From: Branchiostoma floridae
Lineage: Eukaryota; Chordata; Leptocardii; Amphioxiformes; Branchiostomatidae
Assembly: GCF_000003815.2 (NCBI RefSeq)
Contig: NC_049995.1
Coordinates: 17,378,815-17,430,965, forward strand
Reading direction: 5' to 3'
DNA: 52,151 nucleotides
A program made the translations under genes and the position numbers. Shown here one piece after another: positions 21,138-33,300 of the stretch (position 1 is its first letter; the number at the start of each line of letters is the position of its first letter). Below the pieces are notes generated by a model. The model searched no databases. It saw only the letters and a program-made list of their open reading frames with translations, and was not told the DNA's origin.

Positions 21138-21917
21138 GAGTGAAAAAGACGATGCTCTCAACTGACAGGCCCTTTCTTAAGGAGTACCTGTGGAAGGTGT
21201 AAGATGCGACAATGTGAAAGTATAAATGGCTGTTTCGGGTTATTTGCAGCATTTTAAACAACCCCCTATAGTAATGTGTAAGTTGGTTTCCACCATCAAT
21301 AACTATGTCATAAATCGATATTAAACAGTCAGGTGTTGGTCAGGTGGCTGTTTACTTTTGATATAGGAGGAATTTGTCAATATCCAATTATGACTTTGCA
21401 TGGTTATTGCATTCCGACTATTACTAAACTCATGCAATCCTACATTTTCATGAAGCGAGAAGAAGTGAAACTTCTATGCTAGAATATGTCTATAATACAT
21501 TATCTACTTGTTATAATTTATTGTCTTTGTTGTGACATGTACTTAGCTCATTTGGCAAAAAATGTACAATAAATGTTTCCATTCGTTATAATAATAAATT
21601 TATTGCACAACAATTATACAGGGTACAAAGTATTGCATCTACTGGTACATAACTACAGTTCTATAAGACTGATGTATCTAATGCAATCATATAGTGTGTC
21701 TATAGTGTGTAGTATATATGGTATGAGAATTGGATTTTGCAATCATTAGAGAAATTTATAACTTAAAGCAAACACACAAACAAACAAGCTTCTAGACATT
21801 TTTGATGTATTTTCCTATGTTTAGCATGCAGAGGTTGTCACATAGATTTACTACTTAAGCCCTTTGAAACAAATCCTGGTATATAAGATGATAGCCTTGT
21901 ATACACATAATAAAATA
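21138..21917. other. Spacer and 3' flank of the K2P gene
   Basis: Collinear with 15300-16055. It holds a retrotransposon-like 3' tail (CTTAGCTC...AATAAATG, 21541-21575) and AATAAA on the minus strand at 21604-21599, a possible poly(A) signal about 315 bases past the K2P stop. Confidence 0.5.
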
Positions 21918-22964
21918 TTACCCCACAGACGGCATTGCTGTGTTTTCCTTCTGAATCCTGCTGCTGCCCTTACTTTCACCCGACGGTCCAGCCACGCGTG
22001 TCGACTGTACACGTCTTGTCTCTATTCGTTTCTCCATTCTTTTCCTAGCTTCATTAACCGCCTGTGTCATGGCAAAGAAAACCAAGGCCACAAACGCAAG
22101 ACCACTATACAACCAAGACCCCTTAAACCCCTGGTAGGCATGATGGTACTTCACCCCTCTCTGCCTTCCAGTTACATAATCACCAAACCCAATCGTACTT
22201 AGAGTCACGAACGTGTAGTACAGGGATTCCACATAGGACCAACCCTCGCCAATACTAAAAATAACCGACGGTACGAAGATGAACAGAAGGGATCCGAGCC
22301 CGATGAAAAGCGCACCGATAGCTCGCCGAGTGGCGTCGGGGCCCCAGCGATGATTCCCCCGCAGAGCTGCCGCGGCCGCCCGGTCGTGGATCCCTCTCAT
22401 CCCCTCGCCGAGGAGAGACACGAACGCGATCGTTAACGGCACGCCGAAGAAGCCGTACACCACACAGAACACCCTGCCAGCTTCGCTAGATGGTGAGATG
22501 TGGCCATACCCAATCGTCGTAAGAACTGTCATGCAGAAATGCAACGTTCCTGACAAGGAACCCCAGTCAATAGGCGAGCTGTTGTTTCTCGTGCTATGCG
22601 GATCTAAACCATGTTTCACTGCTTTTTCCGTAACATCTGTGATGCGGCATACAAGAGCTCGCAGCTCTCTCTCCGTGAGGACGATTTTCGACATGTTTTC
22701 CTCTCTTGACGCTGTGCTCAAGTTTGTCAGACGCTCTTTGACGATGTCTTCAATCGCATGAAACCCGAAAGTGGTATTTGCGACGTTTGCGGGCGGTTCT
22801 TTAGAGCAGTAGTCAGGTCCGTAGCCCAACGCTTCGGCCACTTTGAACAGGTCATCTCTCAGCTGTTTCTCTTCGCTTTCTTCGAGCAACATGAAAATGC
22901 CGGCCCCAAGCAAGTTGTACGCGAGGAAAACGAGAATGAAGATCGCGGTTACGCATTTCCCCAT
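21918..22964 (-). CDS. KCNK: Two-pore-domain potassium channel, TREK/TALK-like (single exon)
   Basis: A 348-aa protein with the K2P plan: M1 (about residues 4-27), a long extracellular cap loop with N-x-S/T sites, first pore with TIGYGH, M2 and M3, second pore with TIGFGDYV, then M4 and a short basic cytoplasmic tail. GFG in the second filter and DYV after it are usual for the TREK/TRAAK/TALK clade. It should form a dimeric background K+ channel in the plasma membrane. The cap loop (about 105 residues between M1 and the first pore) is longer than typical. The ATG at 22964 is the only start that keeps M1. A truncated paralogue lies at 16670-16383. The subfamily is inference. Confidence 0.9.
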   Translation of the reverse strand: MGKCVTAIFILVFLAYNLLGAGIFMLLEESEEKQLRDDLFKVAEALGYGPDYCSKEPPANVANTTFGFHAIEDIVKERLTNLSTASREENMSKIVLTERELRALVCRITDVTEKAVKHGLDPHSTRNNSSPIDWGSLSGTLHFCMTVLTTIGYGHISPSSEAGRVFCVVYGFFGVPLTIAFVSLLGEGMRGIHDRAAAAALRGNHRWGPDATRRAIGALFIGLGSLLFIFVPSVIFSIGEGWSYVESLYYTFVTLSTIGFGDYVTGRQRGVKYHHAYQGFKGSWLYSGLAFVALVFFAMTQAVNEARKRMEKRIETRRVQSTRVAGPSGESKGSSRIQKENTAMPSVG

Positions 22965-23560
22965 GGCTAAGTTAAAGAGTTTTTGTATGCGATTATTCGC
23001 TCAAAATTAATGGTCGTAAAAACACTCGAGTACATGAAATATACCCACTGTCTTTGACGTGTTGTAGTGTTGAATTGAAGAGTTGATAAGCAAGAAGGCA
23101 CGAGATCGAAAGGTGACTGGTTCTATTTCCGGTGCTCCTGGTTAGACGTCGTTTCCATAGGAGGACACTTGATGCGATTTTCCTCACTTTTTCCAGGTGT
23201 AAAAGTGGGTACCTGACTTCGGTTGGGGAGATAAAAGGCGGTGGAAAGAGAGGGTTAGGCTCCACCTTCATAACATGTCCTATACACGGTGGATAACAAC
23301 CCAATGCCTATACAGCATGAAAAGGACTATTTTACTAGATGTCATCAAAATCAATTATTCATTATGCCATAGAAATTAGTCTGACCACGCCTGTGGCAAT
23401 TACTCATCAGTTTCCTCAGGCCAGTCGGCACAAGCCATCAGTAGCAATTCATTAGAAGTACACTTGCGTGTATACCGGTTGTAAATGTACGTTTTACAGC
23501 TGTGGTCACCAGTCGTCTGTGAATAATTAGTAGTTCGCGTCATTAGCTACATGACAGTGT
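22965..23560. other. Upstream region of K2P with a SINE-like fragment
   Basis: About 23120-23275 is a SINE-like copy in the orientation opposite to 2210-2780, recognised by GGTACCTGACTTCGGTTGGG. No ORF of interest. Confidence 0.5.
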
Positions 23561-23574
23561 AGCTAACTGTGCAC

Positions 23575-23845
23575 TCAATTATCTCTGACTCTCTCTCTGT
23601 TTGTCTCTCTGTCTCTCTCTCCATCTGTGTCTCTCTCTCTCTCTGCCTCTGTCTCCCTCTCTGTCTGTCTCTCTGTCTCTGTCCGCCTCTCTCTGTGTCT
23701 TTCTCTGTCTCTCTCGGTCTCTCTCTGTCTCTGTCTCTCTCTGTTTCTCTGTCTCTCTCTCTGTCTCTGTCTGTCTGTCTCTCTCTGTCTCTCTCTGTGT
23801 CTCTCTCTCTCTGTCTCTCTGTCTCTCTCTCTCTCTCTGTCTCTC

Positions 23846-23942
<97 letters not shown>
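23575..23942. repeat. (CT)n/(CTGT)n microsatellite ending in (TA)n
   Basis: About 350 bases of nearly pure pyrimidine (TCTC, TCTG) followed by (TA)n at 23928-23942. Overlapping Ser/Leu-rich ORFs in three frames are artefacts of this repeat. Confidence 0.95.
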
Positions 23943-24386
23943 TACATTGTATACACTGTATTATTATTAAACTATAGAGTTGTATGACCCTTGTCAGGAC
24001 CTCAATGAAATGCGGCCTGCAGGCCGATTTTTGCTTTCATGCATAAACGAAGGTTCAGACAAAGAAAATTACATATATTGAATAAACTGACATGAGAGAC
24101 ACACGTAAAGATCAAAACGTCCTGACCTCTCCAATGAAAAATGACTTAACAACGTGGAATAGCTATTGATTTGAACAATTCATAACGAAAGTTTACTGTA
24201 AATAAGGATTTTCGCAAGCAGTGTGGATGACCATTTTACAATCTTTTAAAGATAACTGTGATAACCGTCGTTTCATCTGGTTGATATATGGTAGTGTAAC
24301 AAAATTCTTTATCGAAAACTACAAACATTATCCACAAACATCCATAAAAACGTATCAATTTTTAAGACATCCTCGTCGCATTTAGT
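23943..24386. other. 3' flank of the FAM151-like gene
   Basis: AT-rich. The stretch GAAATGCGGCCTGCAGGCCG (24007-24026) looks like a dispersed-repeat fragment. No clear AATAAA was found on the minus strand near the stop at 24387. Confidence 0.4.
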
Positions 24387-27300
24387 CTAATTTAGCGCCA
24401 TCTTGAATCTCTGCATGACGTCAGGCGTGACGTCATAGTACACCCGGCTGCGATCGAAGTTGTTCCTGACGAACACTAGGTCTTCTGTGACGTCAACGCT
24501 GTGCGTTTCCGGTTCCGGTTCAGGCCATCCCACCGAAATGTACAGGTGGTAAAGCGGAGACTGGCTCAGTAACCAGCTCAAGTTGTCCCACGATCCACGG
24601 ACCTACAATGGAACACAAAATGAGTTTCATAAATTTTTCTCCTGAACTAATTGTTTTGTTTTGTTCGTCGTTCATGGGGTCAGACATCTTTTTATCCAGC
24701 ACAGAGATTGCCCCACAAAAACACTAAGACAAAAAGTTTTCTTAGGTATCCTGTTTTGTTTTGCATATCGTTCACGGAGGCAGCCATCTTTTTATCCAGC
24801 ATAGGCTGTCCCGCGATCATGGCACAAAAACATCCGTGAATAGTTTCATCATGTCGGTGAATGACCCAGTAACAAAGTTCTTTGTTCACCGCATCTTTAA
24901 TTAGCGATGACAGCTCGCTGCAGTGCACACTGCGCAGCAATCCAGGCAAGACTTTCAGAGAAAAAGATGTCAAAGACAACAGATACGAAAACCGAAATGT
25001 TGCTACAGTATCAAAGATATAGCCGCCAGGAGGCCCAAACTTGACCTCGACTTCTGTCTTCCTATTAGACATATTCACGTGTCATCAGTTATACTGACAA
25101 GAAACTACACATGAACACAGGCAAACATGCCAGAACAATACCTCCATTTTTATAGAGGCAATGATGACGTAGTGTTACGTAATGATGACGTAGCTGTTAC
25201 GTACATGTCTGGCGTCCACACTGAGCACCACGATCTGCGTCAGGTCTGCGCACATCCGGGCAACCTCCTCAGCCTGGGAACGAGAGTACCCGCCCGTCAC
25301 GTTGTCAGGTTTCATCCCGATAACTGGTGTTTGGAAAAAGAGTGAAATGTTAAGATAGATGTCTTAATCACATATTCAATTTTTGAAGCAGTTAACTGCA
25401 AGAGTGAGATTTTAAGTGATACTCCACATATAGTCCTATCCGCCCCTATGATAATGATCTGCAATATTCATCCTAATACGTGTATAATCGATACGCTTTT
25501 TCAGAGACCTCACTCATGTCACGTGACGAGAAGAATTGATGAACGATGGCAGATGCTCTCTGAAAGCTTATCTCTAGTCGTGAGTATTAGCCTACTTTTT
25601 CTATATTCAACTGTATAACTAACATCACAAACATTATATACATACCCATCAAAAGCCCAAGTGGAATTCATCGTAAACTAATATGTGCCTACCTGAGGAA
25701 GTTATTCAGGTAACAACAAGACAACATTCAAAAATCGCATGTTTTCAAAAGCTGTAGTAGTTCTTACAATTGCGTTTATTTGTTTTTTGTCGAACCAACG
25801 GAAGGAGATGTATCTTACCGATGGAGACGTGTGGGTATGTGTCTAAGATCGGGTCGATGAATGTCTCCCTGGTGAACAACCCGGGTATCTCTCCCTTCAG
25901 CATCACGGGCCGTCTGATGTCACTGCCTCTACTCTTTAGTACCTGTGGCAATGGAAAAGATATTACTCAGAATACATTTGGGAATGACCATGTCTGATAT
26001 TATTTTACAGTAATATAAAAGATGTATACATGTAGTAGAACAAGTTGCCATTGCGTTGGGTCATCATAAATATTACCTGTGCAAAACTACATGGAGGGTA
26101 TGCGACTAGAGAATCGGAATTTAGAGCAGAATAAGCACATTCACGGTTTCAAGTAAGCACGTGTAGCGACAGGAATTGTAGGTAATATGTCAAAAGTGGA
26201 GGCCCCTGAGACATATCTGGACTCTGTTTGGCATTAGTCACGACAATGGTCTAGAGAAGTCTATTTACAAATCATGGGTCTTAACCTTTGACATATAACC
26301 CACAATTCCTGTCGCTGCACATGTGTACTGGTAACCGTGAATCTGAATGTGATTATACCTCCTACCTGTAGGGATGGAACTAGAGCCTCCACGCTGTGAA
26401 ACTCCAGCATGATACCAAAATAGGGAGTCAGCCGGAGCCAGTCCTCCAGCGTGTACGCGTCACTTCCGTTTCCGGCCCTGTGGTGAGACATGACGGGAAC
26501 GTTGTCGTCCCGGATGTTGACGTCAGCTTCCACCATCAGAATAGGACGACCTGTAGGGTGAAAGTCACCTTCATACGTAAGCTTCTAGGGTCAATTTTTT
26601 CATAGCTCTAGCCTTAGCTTAGACTTGTAATATCCATTTCCATGGAAAATGAAAGTGAAATCTTCCAATATAACATTCCTAAGACAGTGCATGTTGTAGA
26701 CCTTAAGGACCGGTCAGAAGACCATATTTTGACGTCACCTGATTCAAAATGGCAGCATCATTTTAAAACTTCTGTACCCGTCGTCATTTTCTGCCATAAT
26801 TGAAATCGCTTAAATGGACTTTTTGAATCCTTGACATACTGAGGTACTGTGTGACACTAGGCTACTATTTGTCTGGCAATCGCTAATAGATACTATCCAT
26901 GAAGAAGCTAGAATATGGAGAAAGTCCAATGTCCAATGGTTACACATGCCTTTAAACTCTTTGGTCTATAGTTGCTCACCATGCATAGCTTGTTGGTGGT
27001 ACGCCGGGAAGGTGTTGACGCTGTGAGCCCAGCGGATGTCCAGCCCGTCCCGCCCGTACAGCTGGTAGGTCGACTGAAAAAAGTTGACCAAACCGCCTCC
27101 CGTTCCTGCGCCTTCTCTCAACGCGTCAACTACATCTCTGGAGAGAATGATTGAATAAATGAATGAATAAAGGAATGAAGGAAGGAAGAGATGGATGAAT
27201 GGATGAATGAATGAATGAAAATGAATGAATGAATGAATGAACGAATGGTTTATTGAACTAAGGATGAAAGAACATTTCAGTCCCTATGCTTGATTCCAGT

Positions 27301-30300
27301 TAAGGCTAGGGTCACAATTGGCCCGGTGCCCGTCAGGGATGTAGCCCCGGCCGGGCTCTGAAGTCGGGCGGACACCGGCTGTTTACCGGCTGTCGTGGTC
27401 ACAATCAAACGTTGCCTTCGCGCTGCCCCATGGGTGTCCCGGAGTGTTCCGGCGGGCACCCCGTCATTTTTCTTTTAAAAATTTCCACCTTCCTAGGTTC
27501 GTCTCCGGCAGACACCCGTCAAATGTTCTGACGGTGTCCTGTAGTCACCCCTGCGGGGTCCGACAGGGTAACGTTTGTCTCTCACAGCCCGGTGGGGCAG
27601 TTATAGGGTCCCTGCCGTATGCCCTGCGAACAACGGCAGGGAACCAGGCAGGCTCCTGGTGGGCACTCGTCATATTTAAGGGGTATAAAAACAAGCATTG
27701 CCTGCATTCACTTAAGGTAGTACATCACTGAACTTGGAGTACTGTCGGGGTCCGTTCACTGCGGCACGGTTGTTTTCGCCAATTTTTCCTCGCACTCGCA
27801 CTGACGTGCGGCACTGTTACGTTTCTAAACTAAATGAACATGTTTTTGGAATTTTTAATGTCGGCGGATGACTTGCCAAACTGTTGAGGCCTATATCTTT
27901 TATATTTGTAAAACGAAAAAAAATGGCTTATGGGTCCGAATGATTGCAAGTTTGGCGCTTCCGTCGGTCAATTGCAGAGGAAACGTCCTTCTTCAGCCAA
28001 ACATCTTTCTTCAGCTTGTTTCTGTAGTCTGGGGTTGTAATATCGTAAAGCATAGTAGCTTTCTATGAAGGAGGCTATCTGTTCGTCCTGCTTCTCAGTA
28101 ATGCAGCCTACTGTGTGGTCTGTTGTGTGGTGTGTTGTCCTATCCCCCTCTGTTGCCCTTGTCTGCAGAAGTTTCTGTTGCTGAATTCTTCCACCTGCCT
28201 AGTGGGCTAAGGGCTGTCCCTTTGTCTTCTCCTTTCCCTTGGTATAGCGCTATGCACTTATAACTCCACTGTAATACGCGTATGAACTGCACTGCGATAC
28301 GTGTAAGTTCACGGCTTTTGTCCTTTCACGTGATCTGTGACGTCACATATTTGACCCGGTTTTACGAATTGCACACTTTTATTCTGTAAACCTGGTCTTT
28401 GACGTAACGAATTTATTCCGACAGACTGCCGGCAACCGAAGGGGTCCCTCTCGGTGTTGTCACGATTAGGTCGCGGGGTGGTTGTACGAGCGGGTCCCCG
28501 GTTCATTTTAAGTCAGACTTAAATTGAACCAGGGTCCCGGCCGGGCCTCAAAATACCCCGGCAGCCGCGAGGTGTCCCACTGGGCAACGCAGGGGTCACG
28601 CCCGAAAGTGCCAAAAAACAGCCCGTGAACTGCCCGGCAGGGCCCCTTTTTCCAATTGTGACCTAAGCCTAAGGCGGCCATTTTGGATTTCCCGGGGTCA
28701 TCCGGGTCATTGCACCTAAACGAGGCTAACATGGCCATGACTGCGTTATTTTCTTACAGACAACACGCCATCAAAACTGAACAGTCACTTATACTCTCCA
28801 AAATATAATATTGACCATTACCTTGGACCATCGTAGATCAGCTTCCCCCAGTCGAATTCGCTCCGAATGACGGGAGAGATCGGATTTTGCGACGCCACAG
28901 TTAAGCTATAGGCATGGGACTGACCGAGCAGCCATTTTACGGCAGGTAGTGACGTCTCGATGACATCAGCTCTGAGGGTGAAGCTGATTGGTTCGCGTAG
29001 CATGTCACGTGCTAGCGCATGCGCATCTTCAGCTAACTTCTGTGGGATGCCGGTTGCCGGGGTAACGTTGACAAATGAGACGGCAGAGCTGACGCCTGGC
29101 GGGAAGAAGTTGTAGATGGTAGGGTAGACCAAGTGGGGGTCCAGGGGTTCGGGTTGGCTGTTTGGGGTTCCAAGCGGACGGCAGCTGACAATGGTGGGGA
29201 AATCGATGTGCGAGGCGTGGTTCTTGATGATGTTCATCACCTAAATAACAAAGATGAAGAAATGATAGAATTAAAATCATAGCAATGATAGAATTAAAAT
29301 CATAGCATGTCCAGGACAAAAGATACAAAAGCCGGGAGTCCTGCTGCAGCATCTTGTTAAGCGGCCAGGAGGCAAAAAGAATAAACCATGACCTTTACCT
29401 CTACGTCCATAAGAACTACCCACAATTATTCATCCACTCACTCACCTACTCACTCAGTCACTCATGACTTACTCACTCACTCACTCACACACTCACTCAT
29501 CCACTCGCCCACTCACTCACTCACTCACACTCACTCATGACTTACTCACTCACTCACTCATGACTCACTCACTCACAAACACTCACACACTCACTCACTC
29601 ACACTCACTCACTCACTCACTCATGACTTACTCACTCACTCACTCATGACTCACTCACTCACAAACACTCACACACTCACTCACTCACACTCACTCACTC
29701 ACTCACTCATGACTTACTCACTCACTCACTCATGACTCACTCACTCACTCACTCACTCACCACTTACTCACTCACTCACTCATTCACTCACCCATTCATT
29801 CATTCGCTCCATGACCCACCGGTACTACTGCGTCTGCGCTCCAGAGGTCCAGTTTCGGCACTACGTCATGCTCGGCCGCCATGATGGTTTCGAACCACTC
29901 TTCGAATGTGACGTGACTGTCGTTGACGGGAGGACGCGCCATGATTGGCTCGTTGGTCTGACGTTCGGTCCCGTGACCTCGGAGGATGATGTCCCCTTCC
30001 ACTATGTTGGATTTAGCTGCATGGATATATATTATATGATCATCCTCAACATTCTCTTTCATGTCACATGTTTTTTTCTTGTGTCACCGAAGAAAATTTA
30101 GATTAGTTCGTTCGTTCATACCCTTGTTGTGCCAAGTGGCATATAGGGTAGCAAGTTTTCTTGCTCTTAGGTAGCAGAGCAAATTTTTACAGGGAAGGGT
30201 TGCGAGCTAGCCCTTCCACTTTGCTTGTGTCACCTCCCCCGGTACCCCAGTTTACATCCTACCGAAATACGGGTGCAGCCCCAACCGAGATACTAGTATC

Positions 30301-33300
30301 CTACTCAAGCGGTATGAATAATGTAGTGATTATAAAAGAAAAAGGGAACATGGTTCTTGTTATTTCATAGATAAATAAGATCATAAAAACAGAAACAGAA
30401 TCCATCTTACCGAAAATGGCTTCCTGCAGTGCTGCTCTGCTATTGGTCCTTCCTAACCACGTGAGTAGGAGGCCGTCCCGGCGTGCCATTGGGAAGAAGA
30501 ACAGAGGGTTGAGGCCGGTCACGTTGGTTTTCAGGGCTTCTTTCAAATCTTCCAGTTGCTGCGAAAAATGAACTCCACTTATTGTTCAACAAAAATGTGT
30601 TTTCCTTTCAAATAGACGCTTATAGTATCCGATAAGTATGTTAACTTAAGAGCGTCCCAAATTCATAGTTATTTTTATGGCGTGACAAGACTGAAATTTT
30701 CAGACATTATCCTATAAAAGTTGCCATCTTTGGCAAGTATGAAGTAGAGTTCGCCGTGCCCCCGACGTTGTGCCCTTGGGAAGACACTGAACCAAGGTGT
30801 AAACCTGGGTACCTGACTTCGGCCAGGGAGGTAAAAGAGAATACTACCTTTACATTCTGTCTGTGCTGTGTATGTGACACTGTTAATATAAGTTACTAAC
30901 TTGAGTGCAGTGCCGCATTGTCATTGTGTGTTCAAAACGAAATAGAAAAAAAAAGATGTCTGATTAACCACCTGTTTGGGGAGGTCGTAATATATCCGTG
31001 ACGATGAGACGGCGTGACGCAGACGGATGACGTCATACAGTCTGTGCGCGTCGCCAAAAGATGTCCACAATGTCAGGGAATACCTATAGAATAGGAAGAT
31101 TTTAATTCGGTCTTAAAAAGTTGTTTGCGTGGTTTGGAGGCTATTCCATCTATTTCACCAATGTACTGTATTGTACATTAAACTTGAACATTTTCTGGAA
31201 ATTAATGTTATGGCGACTCACTGACACATCTTTCTTGCATTGTCACTCATTCCTATAATTTATTTCTCTACTAGATATATTCCTCTAATGTAACGACTAC
31301 TATGATCCATTTATTGTAGTTTTTTTATTGAAGGTTTTTTCTGTAAGTTTGTGGGCTGCTGTTACCAGCAAGAGCTACCTTAGCTGGCCTAGTGTGATGT
31401 CTTGTTTTATTTATAGTAAATGCAAATACAGATTTTATGCCCCAAACTCATATGTGATACCCAGATCCTAACTATACTGTGGACTGCTGGGTTTACCTCT
31501 CTGATTGGTCCAGCAGCCATTTCAAATTTACCAGCGACTGTCCAATCAGAGAGGCCCTGATGGGAAACGTCACAGGCTGACGTAAGTCCTTAGTAACGGC
31601 GTGCATCTCTTCCACCATCTCCCGCGTGTACCCCTCGTTCTCTCGGTCGTGATAGAAGCCTGAAGGGGAAAAGGGCATCCATGAGTAGGTTCATCATTTG
31701 AAAAAAAATCTAGGGAGCCCAAACCAACACCACTTACTCGAGCTCGAGAGCTCCCACTCATGACCTTAGCAAGTCCGCGCCAATCTTATCCATCTACATA
31801 GCATGTCGACAACACAATATATCAAAACCGGAAGGTCAACTGCTGTACCATTTAAACGAAAGGATAGGGGGCAAACATTTTATCATTTCAAGGTTTCATC
31901 TTGACCTACTCACATACTTCATACAATCCACATAGACCGACTAGAGTTATGCTGTCCATCCACAAACATACATACACACATACAGACACACATATATACA
32001 TAACCTTCTTGATGAAGGTAACATGATCACACACTTGGCCTTACCGGTTTCCCATCCGAGCGATAGCGTGCAGTTTGGGAAATGCTGGTTTACTGTTGAG
32101 AGAAACTCTGCTGCAGGGACGAACGTTTCGTACTCCCCCTGTCCGGCATTAGGACCCGGCATGATATCAGCGTTCAGCCACAGGGGACGGGTGATGTGGT
32201 GTCTGTGGCTGTGTAGTATCCTGCCGGATAACGACATAAGGTAATATTCAAATACAATTCAATCTCTGCAACTGAATAAAAAAACGGAGATTAACTTCTG
32301 GACGTTTTGACTGACATCACTCACTCTTCTCGAAACGGTGGAGAGCCCAACGAATCTCATGGATAGAAAACGGATCTCTTTACGCTTTGTGCGCTTTTCT
32401 TTTTTTTTCTTTTTGTGTCTTTTCAGTCATATTTTTACATTTTGCATGTGCTATATTCCAATTACGAAGTCAAGGGTTACCTAAATCTAACTTAGGTCAC
32501 AGGAACGTCGCAGTGCGATCGCCATTGAGTGGAATAGGAGCCTTATCTGATTATTAGGCCACACTGGCATAATCTTACGGGTGACATCTTTCGGAGATTT
32601 GACACTAAACATCCAGTCCTTTTCTCAGGCTCTTTTATTATGTTCACCTCGAGTAAGACCGTAAGTGACAATGGTTGCCATTTCAATAAATATGTTTTCA
32701 TTGCAGAGAAGAACAATGACACTAGGGCCCCATGCCCTGACCATGTGCCCCTTAACCTAGGAGGGCAGGTCCTTTGGCAAGCATAAAATTGTGATTGATG
32801 TTACTGGATCTCATGTGGCTATGGCCACATCTTTTTAGAACACGCGCGCAGATATCATCAAAAAATAAACTTAAGTCAGTTTGGTTTTACCTTAGGGTTG
32901 GAGCTACTGCTTCCAGTGACTTGAAATCCAGCTTGATGCCCTTGTCCGTCTTCAGCACAACTTCCACCCACTCTTCCACCGTGACGTCACTGTCCACCAC
33001 GGGAGGGTGGGCTGCCACTGGAACATCCGTCTGCGCAGGCGTGCCGAACCCACGGAGGGTGACGTCAGTCTCCAGCATATGGGTGTCGCCTGTGAGAGTG
33101 GAAAGAAAGCTTCACTATAATGGGGAGGTACATGATAACAATAACGTAAATCGGGTTAGATAAGGACACTAAGCATCACGTTATCGCCTGTGAAGGTGTA
33201 CAATTCTTGGTGTGGATGAAGGAACAAGTGGAGATAAAATATTTTGTTTTCAACCCCCTTTGACATACAGCATTTGGAAACTATTTCGTGCGCGAGTAAA

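Noticed and set aside
23569-23987. Ser/Leu-rich ORFs
   Set aside because: Translation of a CT microsatellite.
24692-25078. 128-codon minus-strand ORF in a FAM151 intron
   Set aside because: Consists partly of sequence repeated at 29305-29370 and of an internal duplication; no recognisable domain.
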